From contig CM045761.1 in assembly GCA_025200525.1 (NCBI GenBank), forward strand, positions 43,470,190 through 43,534,189: a stretch of DNA of 64,000 nt. Reading direction: 5' to 3'. The position numbers and the translations under genes were made by a program. Source of the DNA: Camellia lanceoleosa (Eukaryota > Streptophyta > Magnoliopsida > Ericales > Theaceae). This document shows positions 1 through 10,618 of the stretch, piece after piece. How positions within the stretch are numbered: the stretch's first letter is position 1; every line of letters begins with the position of its first letter. The notes under the pieces are model-generated. The model saw only the letters and a program-made list of their open reading frames with translations, was not told the origin of the DNA and searched no databases.

Positions 1-1240
1 CCGTATTACGACATCTGGAACTTCTTGGAGAAAAAGCATACCGCCAGGATAAATGCCAAAGACAAGAGGGCAATCGGAAGAATGGCGATTCGATTCATCA
101 TCTGCGGGGGTAAACTGTATAAACGGGGTCATCTGGGAATGCATAAACTGTGCGTTAATGTCGAAGAGTCAAAGCGTCTGATGGAAGCCATCCACGGGGG
201 TGAATGTGGTGCACACATGAATGGGGTAATGTTGGCACAGAAGATCCTTAGACAGGTTATTACTGGTCCATCATGGAGGAGGATTGTATTGGCTTCGTCC
301 GGCGATGTCACAAGTGTCAAATTCATGCAAATCGCATGAACATCCCGCCGTCAAAGCTGTACAATGTGACTTCGCCATGGCCGTTTTCTGTCTGGGGAAT
401 TGATGTAATTGGAGCTGGTACGCCAAATGGGTCGAATGGGCATGAGTTCATCTTAGTAGCGATAGATTATTTCACAAAGTGGGTTGAGGCCCAATCTTAT
501 GCGGTGTTGAAGGCTTTGCATGTAGCAAAATTTATCAGAAACAACATTATCTGTCGCTACGGAGTCCCAAATGAAATCGTTTTAGACAATGGTTCCCACT
601 TCAAAAAGGAGGTGATCGATTTGTTGGAGAAATACAATGTGGCTGTTCATAAGTCGTCTACTTACCGGCCGCAAACCAACGGAGCAGTTGAGGCCGCCAA
701 CAAGAACATGAAGCGCATACTACAGAAGATGTTGGAAACCTATCGGGACTGGCCAGATAAGCTGCCTTTCACTCTGTGGGGCAACAGGACTTCGATCAGA
801 ACTTCTACTGGGGCGACTCCGTACTCATTGGTTTATGGGATGGAAGCCGTTCTGCCTATCGAGATTGAGGTCCCGTCATTATGAGTATTGGCCGAGTGCC
901 AGATAGCCGAAGCGGATTAGCGACAAAAGCAGTTGAGGAACTCATGCTTTTCGATGAAAGAAGGCTGAAAGCACTGTACCATATCCAAGGTTATCAACGC
1001 AGAATCGCCCGGGCTTTTAACAAGAAGGTTAAGTCCAGGAATTTGAAAGAAGGAGATTTGGTACTCAAAGACAACCGAGCTCCCATCCACGACCCAAGGG
1101 GCAAGTTCAGACCCAATTGGACTGGTCCCTACATTATCAAGTCAATCTGGTCTGGTGGAGCTGTGGTTCTGATGGATTTAGATGGCATAGAGTTTTCCCA
1201 ACTGATCAACATGGACAAGTTGAAGAAATACTATCCCTGA
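1..1240 (+). pseudogene. Integrase, C-terminal part of pol (copy 1, frameshifted)
   Basis: Retroviral-type integrase that would insert the element cDNA into nuclear DNA. The zinc-binding part (about 120-340) shows the ECGAH and CHKC pairs. The catalytic core (273-884) keeps the first Asp (GIDVIG), the second Asp (LDNGSHF) and the Glu (GAVEAANK), so D,D,E is present. The C-terminal part (881-1240) has the GPYIIK segment and ends in KKYYP before a TGA stop, usual for Tat integrases. Three frames are needed: one shift lies near 255, before the core, and one near 880. The first is present in both copies, the second sits in a region where the copies disagree at CAG/CTG sites. There is no chromodomain. 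Confidence 0.85.
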
Positions 1241-1975
1241 GAGGCTCGCTAGGCCAAAAGCCCGGAAGGGCGACCCAGGCAAAATTTAGAGCATAGAAAA
1301 TTTGAAATTATAAAATCTGAGCTCGCAAGGTTGAAAACCCGCAAAGGGTGGCCTTGGCAAAAGTTAGAGCGCAAAAGGAGAGTAAAAATACCCGAGCGAA
1401 CCTAAGCCTGAACTACGTAAGGCTTGATTCCCATCTATGGGATACGTAGGCAGCTTCATCCTGAAGTTCAGCCCCAATCTTTTCCTCGATCAACTTTGTC
1501 CATTTGATCATCTCAGTCATCTCTATTCATCAGCATTTATCGTGATCTCCGGTACAGTGTTATTCAGACTAGGGGCAACTTTCCGTTGCAATGAAGTGTT
1601 GCGGCACCACCCAGACTAGGGGCAACTTTCCGTTGCTATGAACTGCCGAGGCACTTTTCAAACTAGGGGCAACTTTCCAGTTGCTAGGATCCGGGGTTGA
1701 GCATCTCAGTGACAGATCTCAGGCGTGCCCAGTTCTGATCCATATCGAAAATAGTTTTGAAAAAGTTTTAATAAAAGATTGACTTTGTTGAAATTGATCT
1801 TTTCACAACTAAGACCATTTTTGGACCAAAATGGGGAATTTTCAGTACCACAACCTTCAATTTCATTGATTTCAAAATAGAGTTCTCTCGCTCTTGCATA
1901 CAATTGAAGTTGCTTTTTATTACACTCATAACGAAAACTTGAAAGTACTAATAAAGCAATAAATCTAGGGCATAG
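1241..1975 (+). other. Non-coding spacer between pol and antisense gene A (copy 1)
   Basis: No supported coding sequence. It begins right after the integrase stop, contains three short hairpin repeats (separate entry) and ends at the stop of antisense gene A. It probably holds the 3' untranslated part of the minus-strand gene A transcript. Confidence 0.6.
1568..1690 (+). repeat. Triplicated AGGGGCAACT hairpin motif (copy 1)
   Basis: AGGGGCAACT occurs at 1571, 1618 and 1665, about 47 bp apart. Each is followed by TTTCC and then GTTGC (or AGTTGC), so GCAAC and GTTGC can pair around a 5-base loop. The core AGGGGCAACT also occurs at the polypurine tract/3' LTR boundary (9520-9529). Copy 2 has the same triplet at 21285, 21333 and 21380. 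Confidence 0.75.
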
Positions 1976-3258
1976 TCAAGTCAGGTGTCCTGCGCCTCTC
2001 CCAAGTGGTTGAAGCCTCGATGCCAACCTAGGCCCAACCTGTGCTTCTTCGTTGAGCCAATCCCAGCACTCGTCAGACAAAGTGCAACTAAAAGTGGGAG
2101 CAGGAGCCAAGAGTTCTCTAATTCTCCATCTTGACTGCCGAGCTAGTCTTGCCTCGAGCAGAATGTAGCCGCATCCTCTATCCCCTCTGGTGGGCAAGTC
2201 TGATCATGGCCGACCTGGCGCAGAATACAGAATGGGAAATAGAATACACAGTGAGTCAAGCCGATCGATCGAATCCCGACTGGGGACATCTTTGTAGCTC
2301 ATTCTTGGGAGATTGAGCCAAGGACAACGCCACGCAATGCGATCTGCCGACAAATTGCACATCCATTCAAACCACCATCCCTCAACAAGGGCATCAACTA
2401 GGTGTTGTCGAAAGAAGTAAATGGCGAAATTTGAGTAAGCAGGGCAAGAGTCCACAACTTGCAATTTATCCATCAACCATATCTGGGGAGGGATGAAAAA
2501 TGAGAGAATAAAGAATAGAGAGATGTGCGATGAGAGAAAAGTAAGATAAGGGTTTTGAGAGAAAAACCGAGCCCGAGGGCCGAGTGATGTGAGCAAATAC
2601 ATATGTGAGCTTGGGTGGGAAACATTACCTGCAGCAGTAGTGGACCCCCTGCGAACCTGGTTGTCTCCCAGCAGTAGAAAGCATCCAAGCCCATCAGTGT
2701 CTCGGCCAGAGTCATGGCAATGCAACTCTTTTCCTCTTTCAAGCCTTGAGCAACTTCAATCAAACGGGCACCGGACCCTCTGAAACTTGAGGCAAACAGA
2801 AAATGAGATAACAGGCACAAACAGAGAACATGTCGTCGGAAGCCTTGCCAATGATGATCGCTGCGGTCACCAGCATCGGAGAATCGGTAAATCAGGCTCG
2901 GGATATCCAACATTCTGTCACAAATCAGGGATCGAGCATCATGCGCATTGAGTCCGCACATCCGCCCTAAGGTCTGGGCATAGCCAAAATTGAGTTGGGG
3001 CAGGATCTCCTCACCTCGCTCGGATTCTATCAAAACTTGAAAATCTTCAAAAGTAGGACATACCTCTTGCCCTTCGAAGCTGAAGACATGCGTCACTGGG
3101 TTCCAAAATCTCATCGCAGCATGGAGGAAAGGCAGGTGTAGCGGAGTCCGGCCCAGCGTGAATAGTGCATTCAAGCCAAAACCCCGGAAGTTCAACTTTT
3201 CCGAGCCATCTAAAGAAGAGATCCAAGATGTGAGATTTTCTGCGAGAAATGCCTCCAT
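1976..3258 (-). pseudogene. Antisense gene A: DUF7745-like protein (copy 1, two exons, frameshifted)
   Basis: Runs opposite to the retrotransposon. Exon 1 is 3258-2629, from the ATG at 3258 to a CAG|GTAATG donor. Exon 2 starts at 2482 after a CCCCAG acceptor, and the phases match. Recognisable blocks are LPFLHAAMRFW, THVFSFEGQEVCPTFEDFQ, LAETLMGLDAF and, in exon 2, the RQFG-type motif near the end. These match the DUF7745 family, relatives of the plant mobile domain that are common in Tat retrotransposons. Their biochemical role is not established. Exon 2 needs frame changes near 2270 and 2190; copy 2 is cleaner there, so some may be sequence errors. A TATA box lies about 50 bp upstream. Confidence 0.75.
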
Positions 3259-3303
3259 TTTTGTGCAAAGCAGTGATGAAATGAATGAATTCCAAGGTTG
3301 GGG

Positions 3304-3402
3304 CTTTTATAGAGGGTGAAACACTATTCAAAGGACACGTGTCACAATTCTGGAAGCTGCAGGAAATGGGGTCGGCCGACCACCTACTCTAGTAGGCCGG
3401 CC
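3304..3402 (-). promoter_or_regulatory. Promoter of antisense gene A (copy 1)
   Basis: On the minus strand CTATAAAAG (plus 3304-3312) lies about 46-54 bp upstream of the gene A ATG, a good TATA position for a short leader. Further upstream are two palindromes, GTCGGCCGAC (3371-3380) and GGCCGGCC (3395-3402). The same GGCCGGCC site sits upstream of the TATA boxes of gene B and of the LTR. Confidence 0.6.
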
Positions 3403-4072
3403 ACCCTTGATTCAAAAAAAAAAAAACCTAGCGGTACCACCTCCAATCCCCAAAAGCAAATGTGGCCAACCATGCTCATTGGTCCTGTTTTGCCCTCCGG
3501 AAGGAAGTTTGAGGCACTTTCACGCATCGGGAACGTCAAAGGCGTCCATTTCTCTCAACTTCGGGTACGTTCCATCATCCAGATCGTCCGTCCGAAGTAC
3601 GCTTTGTTGTATTTTTACTTATCGAGTTGTTGTTTTGTTTATCGAGTTGTAAGTTTTGTCGAGCTGTCGTATTTTGTGTTTTGAGTTATTACCTTTTGTT
3701 TACTTTTTGTTTACGCAATTTTGATTGAGTCTTGTTTATTGAGTCGTTAACATTGTTGTACTTTGCTTATCAAGTTGTAAACTTGCTAAGATTCTGTTAT
3801 TTTTTAGTAAGTCGAGTTTTTGATTTGTTGCGTCGGTTCATTACCTGACCCGGTAAATACACAAGGCACATTTTCATTCAATCCCATTTCGTGCAAAATG
3901 ATGCGTTGCGATGCTAAAAATTTCAGATACAAACATCTTTTCAAAGACTGTTTCATTCCATCATGTTTTACAACAAAATAAAGGTACAAGTTTTACAGGA
4001 AATAAAACTGCCTAACAATATGCAAAGTGCTACAAACTACTAGCAAAAAGTAAAATAAAGCAGGAAATAGCA
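3403..4072. other. Spacer between antisense genes A and B (copy 1)
   Basis: No coding sequence supported. It has an A-tract (3415-3426) beside the GGCCGGCC site and a T-rich stretch with repeats of ATCGAGTTGT (3600-3790). The part next to 4073 is probably the gene B 3' untranslated region. Confidence 0.5.
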
Positions 4073-7000
4073 TCAATATCCTCGGGAACGGGAATGAGGA
4101 GGCCCTCTCATCCTCTTCTGCGGGACAACCTCTGCACCATCATCACCATCCGGGTTAGAGCTATCATCTTCCGAATCCCCCTCAGCCTCGTCTCCACTCC
4201 CGGAACCAAGACCGGAGCCTCCCTCCCCAGCAGATGTCTCTGACTTACGGTTTGCGACCTCCTCCTCCTCCTCCTCAATAATGGGTGCCCTGCGTCTGCG
4301 AGACGACCCTGCTCCTCGAGCTCCTCGAAAAGGCCTAGATGGCCCAGCTTCCTGAGAAGGCCTGGATGGCCCGGTTCCTCGAAAAGGCCCAGATGGCCCA
4401 GTACCTCGAACAAGTCCAGTACCTCGATCTCTCCGAGAAGGCCCAGGTGGTCCGGCCCGCGGCGGTGCATAGACAGGAGGCATCTGAAAGGAAAAAGTTC
4501 AAATACATCAGTTCAAATATGAAAAGCAGATGCGAGTACAATATGCGAATGGGGTGTGTGTCAGATATGCTCTACACAACCTATCAATACAGCAGGATGT
4601 TCAAAACCAGTGTGTCGTCAGAAATATGCTAAATGCAGGGAAGATGAACAGTACCTGCATGCCCATAATGGCCAGCTGTGCCTCCCTCTGTAGGATCATG
4701 CCCTCGAATGTGGCCAGCATCCCAAGTATCTCATCCGTGTACTCAACTGGAGGCTACAGATACAAATACAAAACTATCAGCGAGGGAATGAATGTCCAAA
4801 TGTCGTGATAAATCAAAGTCAGAAACATACCGGGTGAATCAGATCCACGACATATCGTGGTCGGAAGAGGAGGCTCTAGCGAGACACAGTAAGGAGTCCC
4901 AAACCGCCAACTCGTCAACTCGGTTGGCATGTCCGCCACCGGGATGATGAAGAGATGGAGGATCGGAGGAATCGAACTACCTCTACCCTAGATGCACCGG
5001 CCACTGCTAGCGGAGGGATATCCGTAGCAAGACAACTCGAAGATGGTACATCAGTAGGCCTCCGTGACGGAGTACGCACTCCCGTCAAGCGGGGCATCAG
5101 ATATATACGACGATAGGTGGCGTAGTCTCCCTCCATGAGATGTAACAAAGCATCGGTACCCTGCATAGCATTAATGACCTCCTGGGAAGATAGTCTATCG
5201 GCAGTCCGCATAGTGGCTGGAGGTACAGCAGGAGGGTCCTGAGAATCATACCCCCACACTTGACGAAAAAAGCGTTCCCCCAGGAACCATGCCCTACCAA
5301 CTGGTCCTTCGAGTAGGAACCTATACTGGGAATTACCCGATCCTCCGGGATACTGATGTCAGAGACCATCACCTAAGACCGCCCAGGGTTGCCAAGTAAT
5401 CTGCAGATAGCCAGTGCATAAATCAATCAGAAATCAGGAATATACAAGGCAGATCACAGATGAAAATGAAAGGAACTGAGAGTTCTGAAATACGTCTATC
5501 GTCCACACAGTATCAAAATACTGTCGCAGGTAAAAAAGGGTCTCTCGAGATCTCGGTCGGTGCTCGTCCTCGAATACCAGTGAAAACGGAGTCATAAGGA
5601 GTCCTGCCACCTCCATCTCCGGGGCTAACGTGGGAAAATATACGTACACCCATAGCTGAGAAAAGCAGTGCGGAATGTGAATACAAAGTGCTAAAGAATG
5701 AATACAGAGTGCAAAGTGCGCCGTGTGTGCAATGAACAAGTAATGAGGAGCAGAAATATAAATCAAGAGGACAGAACGTACCTCCTAGGCTTTCCAATAG
5801 CCGCCAAGTAAGTCCCCCGCCATGGAGGTCACTCATGTAACAATAGAGGTAGCAGGCGGCGCCACCCAGTCATACCGATCGACTGTGATAGGTCCACTAG
5901 GGCACTCAAGATACAACCCGACGGTGTTCCCCTATCGGCAAGCAGTGGTGCCAAAGAGGAACATAAGGAAACCTCGGGTGTACTGCTCAACCTCCTCGGG
6001 AGACTCAGGCTCCATCTCCGGCCTCCGAAAACGGGAAGAGAACCAGGTGTACCGGACTCTCCCGAAAGCTCTGTCTACTGGTGGGCGAGCCCCTAATAGA
6101 TGTGTCCATGCAGCCTCCCACTCTCCCATATCCTCGTCATAAGGTATGGGCCAACCGCCTATGTCTAGGCCGGTGAGTACGGCAAAGTCTAGCGGAGTCA
6201 TGGTCATGTCCCCGGTGGCAGAAAAATGGAAAGAATTGGTGGTGTCCCACCATCTCTCCACCAAGGCAGCTAACAATGTCCTACTGGCAGGACAGCGGGA
6301 TAACCCCGTACAAAATGCTTCGAACCCTGCTGAGTCAACCAAATCCCGGACAGCCTCTGGAAGCTCAGCGTACCACTCTCTCGCAGCAGTGGAGCCATAT
6401 CCTCGCACGGTGCGAGAGCCAACCTGCATTCAGAATGAATACATGTGTTCAGTACACAATAAAATGCAAGCCGTATGCAAGTAACAAGCTGTGTGCAAAT
6501 GAAATGAAGTAGCTGTGTGTTCAAATCTTAATCAGTGGGCTGCGTGTTCATTTCAAATCTGGGCTGCGTGTTCCGTAAATCTGTGTTTTGGGCTACGTGT
6601 TCAAATCTCAATCATTGTGGGCTGTGTGTTCACTTCAAATCTGGGCTGCATGTTCAGTAAATCTGTGTTTTGGGCTGCGTGTTCGAATCTCAATCATTGT
6701 GGGCTACGTGTTCACTTCAAATCACAGAACTGCGTGTTCAAGAATCTGTTTTTGGTGTGTTCAAATCTTACTTAGTAAATGCGTGTTCGCTTTAACTTTG
6801 GCGTGTTCAGTAACTCTGTGTTTTGGGCTGTGTCTTCAAATCTTAATCAGTGGGCTGCGTGTTCACTTCAAATCTGGGCTGCGTGTTCAGTAAATCTGTG
6901 TTTTGGGCTGCGTGTTCAAATCTCAATCATTGTGGGCTGCGTGTTCACTTCAAATCTGGGCTGCGTGTTCAGTAAATCTGTGTTTTGGGCTGTGTGTTCA

Positions 7001-8129
7001 AATCTTACTCAGTGGGCTGCGTGTTCGCTTTAACCTGGGCTGCGTGTTCAGTAACTCTGTGTTTTGGGCTGTGTGTTCAAATCTTAATCAGTGGGCTGCG
7101 TGTTCACTTCAAATCTAGGCTGCGTGTTCAGTAAATCTGTGTTTTGGGCTGCGTGTTCAAATCTCACTCATTGTGGGCTGCGTGTTCACTTCAAATCTGG
7201 GCTGCGTGTTCAGTAAATCTGTGTTTTGGGCTGGGTGTTCAAATCTTACTCGATTAAATTTGCATGTTAAACTTTAATGGCTGCGTGTTCAGTAAATTTG
7301 GTATTTGAGCTGCGTGTTCAAATTTCAGAAAAATTTGCGGGCTGTGTGTTCACCATCAAACTTGAACTGCGTGTTCATAAAATCGAAGTTTAGGGCTGTG
7401 TGTTCAACTCTTAATCAGTGTGGGCTGTGTGTTCACCATCAACTCGGACTGCGTGTTTAGAAAATCAAAGTTTAGGGCTGTGTGTTCTACTCTTAATCAG
7501 TGTGGGCTGTGTGTTCACCATCAACTTGAACTGCGTGTTTAGAAAATCAGAGTTTAGGGCTGTGTGTTCACCATCGACTTGGACTGTGTGTTCAGAAAAT
7601 CAGAGTTTGGGACTGTGTGTTTTACTCTTAATCAGTGTGTGCCGTGTGCTCACCTTCAAATTCAGGCTGTGTGTTCGACAAATCAGTGTTTGAGCCGTAT
7701 GTTCAATTCTTAACTAATGTGTACCGTGCGTTCACAACCCATCAGTCAATGAGTCGTGCGTTCAGCAATTCAAGTGTTTAAGTCACATGTTCAGAATGCA
7801 AACAAAGTACTATGTCATAAGCTAAAACTGTGTGTTCAAGCATGGCAAAGCTACAAAATGCATGAAAAATGCAGAAAATAAAGTAAAATACCTCTCGTGC
7901 ATCGTGAGAGAGGTGCTGCTCCGGCTCTCGTAGTAGTAAATCCCCGGGTGCCCGGTCATTGAACGCAGTGAAACGACGAAAAACGGCCCGCGGAAGCATA
8001 TGTGCCGGTGGGGCGTATGTCCCGGGAATAAAAGGGCGGACTCTCGGGGGCAGTGTCGTGACATCAAAATCATCCCCGGCACCTGGAGGACCTCCACCAT
8101 GAGGGTAATCACCCGTTATTTCAAGAAAT
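4073..8129 (-). CDS. Antisense gene B: plant mobile domain (PMD/MAIN-like) protein, copy 1, spliced
   Basis: PMD proteins occur both as host proteins (MAIN and MAIL family) and inside plant transposons; their molecular activity is not settled. Coding exons on the minus strand, with GT-AG borders: 8129-7892, 6423-5782, 5655-5494, 5400-4831, 4753-4655 and 4483-4073 (TGA). The exon from 6423 holds the hallmark LVERWWDTTNSFHF, MTPLDFAVLTGLDIGG and FLMFLFGTT blocks. The next has LWVYVYFPTLAPE. The last exon is low complexity: GPSRPF-type repeats, a run of Glu, then a basic RSR-rich tail. The first ATG in exon 2 (8100) is out of frame; the first in-frame Met is at 7999, so the true start is uncertain. 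Small indels near 5935 and 5000 break the frame and fall where the copies differ at CAG/CTG sites. Confidence 0.75.
6509..7760 (+). repeat. Tandem repeat filling intron 2 of antisense gene B (copy 1)
   Basis: About 1.25 kb of degenerate tandem repeat. The core GCTGCGTGTTCA recurs every 35-45 bp, with spacers such as ACTTCAAATCTGG, GTAAATCTGTGTTTTGG and AATCTTAATCAGTGG forming a higher-order unit of roughly 120 bp. It decays toward 7760. It lies wholly inside the gene B intron between donor 7891 and acceptor 6424. Plus-strand open frames here are translations of the repeat, not genes. Confidence 0.9.
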
Positions 8130-8254
8130 CTGCAAAAGGAGCAAAAATGAGCAAAATGAGCCAAAATTGGAAAAGTCAACAAAAGTCAACTCCCGGGAAA
8201 TGGAAAAGTCAACAAAAGTCAACTCTCGAGAAAATCTTCCAAATATTGAGACAA

Positions 8255-8610
8255 ACTTACCTCAAGTGGTGAAAATGAGAAAAGAAGCCCCGAAATCAAA
8301 ATTTAATCAGTTCAAAGTGCTTAAAACTGAAAGATTTCGCGAAAACAACTTGCGTGGAAGGCCGAAAAGCGCGTATAAAGTGCAGATTTGAAGGAAAAAA
8401 TGGTTTGGGGAGCAAGGGAAGGAGTTTTCGCAGCTTTGGGAGTGATTTCGGAATGAATGGATGAGGATATATATAGAAATGAGGCAAAAGACAAAATTGC
8501 CCTTTTTGGGCGGTGTGGCCGGCCACCTTTTCTGGCTGGCCGGCCATTTTCTTTTTGTTCCCTGGCCGGTGGCCTCCCCTTGGGCAACCACCTGGCCGGT
8601 GGTGTTCCCC
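8255..8610 (-). promoter_or_regulatory. Promoter and 5' untranslated exon of antisense gene B (copy 1)
   Basis: On the minus strand GGCCGGCC occurs at 8517-8524 and 8538-8545, with partial TGGCCGGTGG sites at about 8562 and 8592. A TATATATA box follows (plus 8468-8475). An ATG-free leader ends at 8261 with a strong GAG|GTAAGT donor, and the matching acceptor TTTTGCAG is at plus 8130-8137. This predicts an untranslated first exon and a 131-bp intron before coding exon 2. Copy 2 has lost this entire region. Confidence 0.6.
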
Positions 8611-9515
8611 ACTTGGCCCTCTAGCTCTCTGCAAATTTTCAGGAAGATCGGAGTTCCCGGGACCTGAAAAAGTTCGAGAAAAGTGCACTTTCTGGCGCGA
8701 AATTGCTCCGCCGGAACTTCAGCTGCAATTTCTGACATGTGTCTCATCATCATTCATCAAAATCAAGGTGTATCCTTTTCGAACATGTTGTAACCTCTCC
8801 GGGAGGTGAATTAGAGGCCGTGATCAAGTTGCCTTTGCCGAAATGCGCGTTTCCCAGCTCGTTGTTTCGCAACAAACGGGCGCCCTGATTTATGCTCGTT
8901 TTGCGTTGTTTTGCATATAACTTGCATTCTCATGAACATTTTGCATTGTCATGCATGATTTCTTGGTGTACCATACCTCTATGCTTGAGCGTGCATTGTC
9001 ACGCATGTTCCTTTCTCGCATTGCGATGCATTCACTCGCTGACACTGCGTGTGTCAAACTTCCGGAACCACAGGAATCACATTGAATATATGTTGTTAGC
9101 ATATTGTTCTTGTTGAATTTCTCTCTTTTGCAGGCACGATATTGTATGTACGGTTCATTTGAGGCTGGTGCGACTGCATCGAATCGTATCGTATCTTCTC
9201 CGTGTGAGACGCGACGAGAATTGAATGATTCTCCGCATTCCTAACTGCATGAAATGTAGTTGTTGCTTTGCATTCTTGCTTAAAACTGTTGCATCTATTT
9301 GCGAATACTTGCCTCATTACAGCTTGCTGCATTTGCATCATCATTTGGCTCTGTGCATGTCGCTTTGCATTTTGCCCCCCTGCCTGCAGGCACGCTTGTG
9401 GGCGCATATCTCTGTTAATCTTGTATGATTGTCTAAGTCTTCGGCCTTGTCAAAAATGGGTTGTCTCTAGGCTTTGGCATTCACTCCCGTCACTTCTTGA
9501 CTTCCGAGTTCTGTC
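8611..9515 (+). other. Non-coding 3' end of the internal domain (copy 1)
   Basis: Runs from the gene B promoter to the polypurine tract. It is rich in TTGCAT/GCATTG words (8890-9400). No supported coding sequence; the frames read here lack any recognisable domain and differ between copies. Confidence 0.5.
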
Positions 9516-9524
9516 AAAGAGGGG
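9516..9524 (+). other. Polypurine tract (copy 1, plus-strand priming)
   Basis: AAAGAGGGG ends 4 bases before the LTR start TGTAGAC. This is the usual place for the purine tract that primes plus-strand DNA synthesis. It is identical in copy 2 (28713-28721). Confidence 0.8.
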
Positions 9525-10252
9525 CAACTGTAGACACCCCATTTTTGACCGACCTTAAGACTCAGACGTCACCGATTGAGCGCTCGGTGATGTTGCATAT
9601 TGTGCTCGTTCAGAAGTCTCAGAGTCGCGGCTATGCGCCCTGCCTCCGGACTTCCGAACTCTCTTCTGTGCCTCGCCTCGGTTTACGAATCGGACTCGAT
9701 TTTCTCTGTTTTCTTTCCTGAGGGGAGGGAGAGGTCCCATAGACCAAGACTCAGTGGCCGTGGGCTACATTTCGTGGCCGTAGGCCATTTTGCCCATTTC
9801 GGAGCCCGGTTCCCGGTTTTCGGAGCCGTCAGGCCGTGTGCCTCGGCTCGGGACCACCCAACCATCTCCGATTCCTCCGATTTTTGGCATGCATCTCATT
9901 TACTCCCTTTCGAGGGACCCTGGGGTCTTAGATACCCACTTCGTGGCCAAACACCACTTTCGGTGCTTAACAACCGATTTTTGGGACCCCGAACTGCGTG
10001 TTTTGGCCCCCGAGCATTCGTTTTGCATCGGTTTTTGTTCATTTTTGGCAGGTACCTCCGTTTTATCACCAGGAAGATCACTGGAGGGTGGGAGGCCAGC
10101 AATTGTCTCAGCAACCAGTTATGCTCCTCCGGCGCCCCCCGGCGCCCGTTTTTCTCACTTCCGGGCTAATGTTGAACACCCTAGGGCCATTTTCTTCGAG
10201 CCAAAACCACATATTTGTGTTGTACACACATGGGAGGACCCTAAAAACACAT

Positions 10253-10618
10253 GGCCGGCCAGTAATTGCATTTGGACCTTTTGAACCCCTTCTAAAAGTG
10301 GCATGTTGTCTCTCCTGTTTCAGAGTTGCCAAATTCCAACCATAGGGTCTTGTTGTACACACTTGGGAGGACACCAACCTTTGGTGGCCGGCCAGAAATT
10401 ATCAGTGACCTTTTTGACCCCTGGCTGGCCGGCCATAGGGGGTAGCCGGCCGGCCACCTGCAAGAAAAGTGAGAGGCCGGCCATGACCCTCTCAGTCCAC
10501 ACTTTACAGCTGTGTAGCTGTTTCCCCCAGAAAAGATCTGTATCCGGGGGATATTTTGGAGGGGAATACTTGGGTGCATTTCCTTCCACCTTTGCCCTCC
10601 TCTTTTGGTCCTTATAAG
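10253..10618 (+). promoter_or_regulatory. LTR promoter with five GGCCGGCC sites (middle LTR)
   Basis: GGCCGGCC lies at 10253, 10386, 10427, 10448 and 10475, and a TATA-like TTATAAG at 10612-10618. Transcription would start about 30 bp further on, near 10645, if the TATA box is used. The same pattern is kept in the 3' LTR. Confidence 0.55.

Noticed and set aside
6515..7693. Plus-strand open frames full of WAACS/LCFGL repeats
   Set aside because: They are translations of the tandem repeat in the gene B intron; the repeat period explains the protein pattern.
8321..8753. Long minus-strand frames over the gene B promoter
   Set aside because: They cover the TATA box and GGCCGGCC sites, lack domains and are absent from copy 2.
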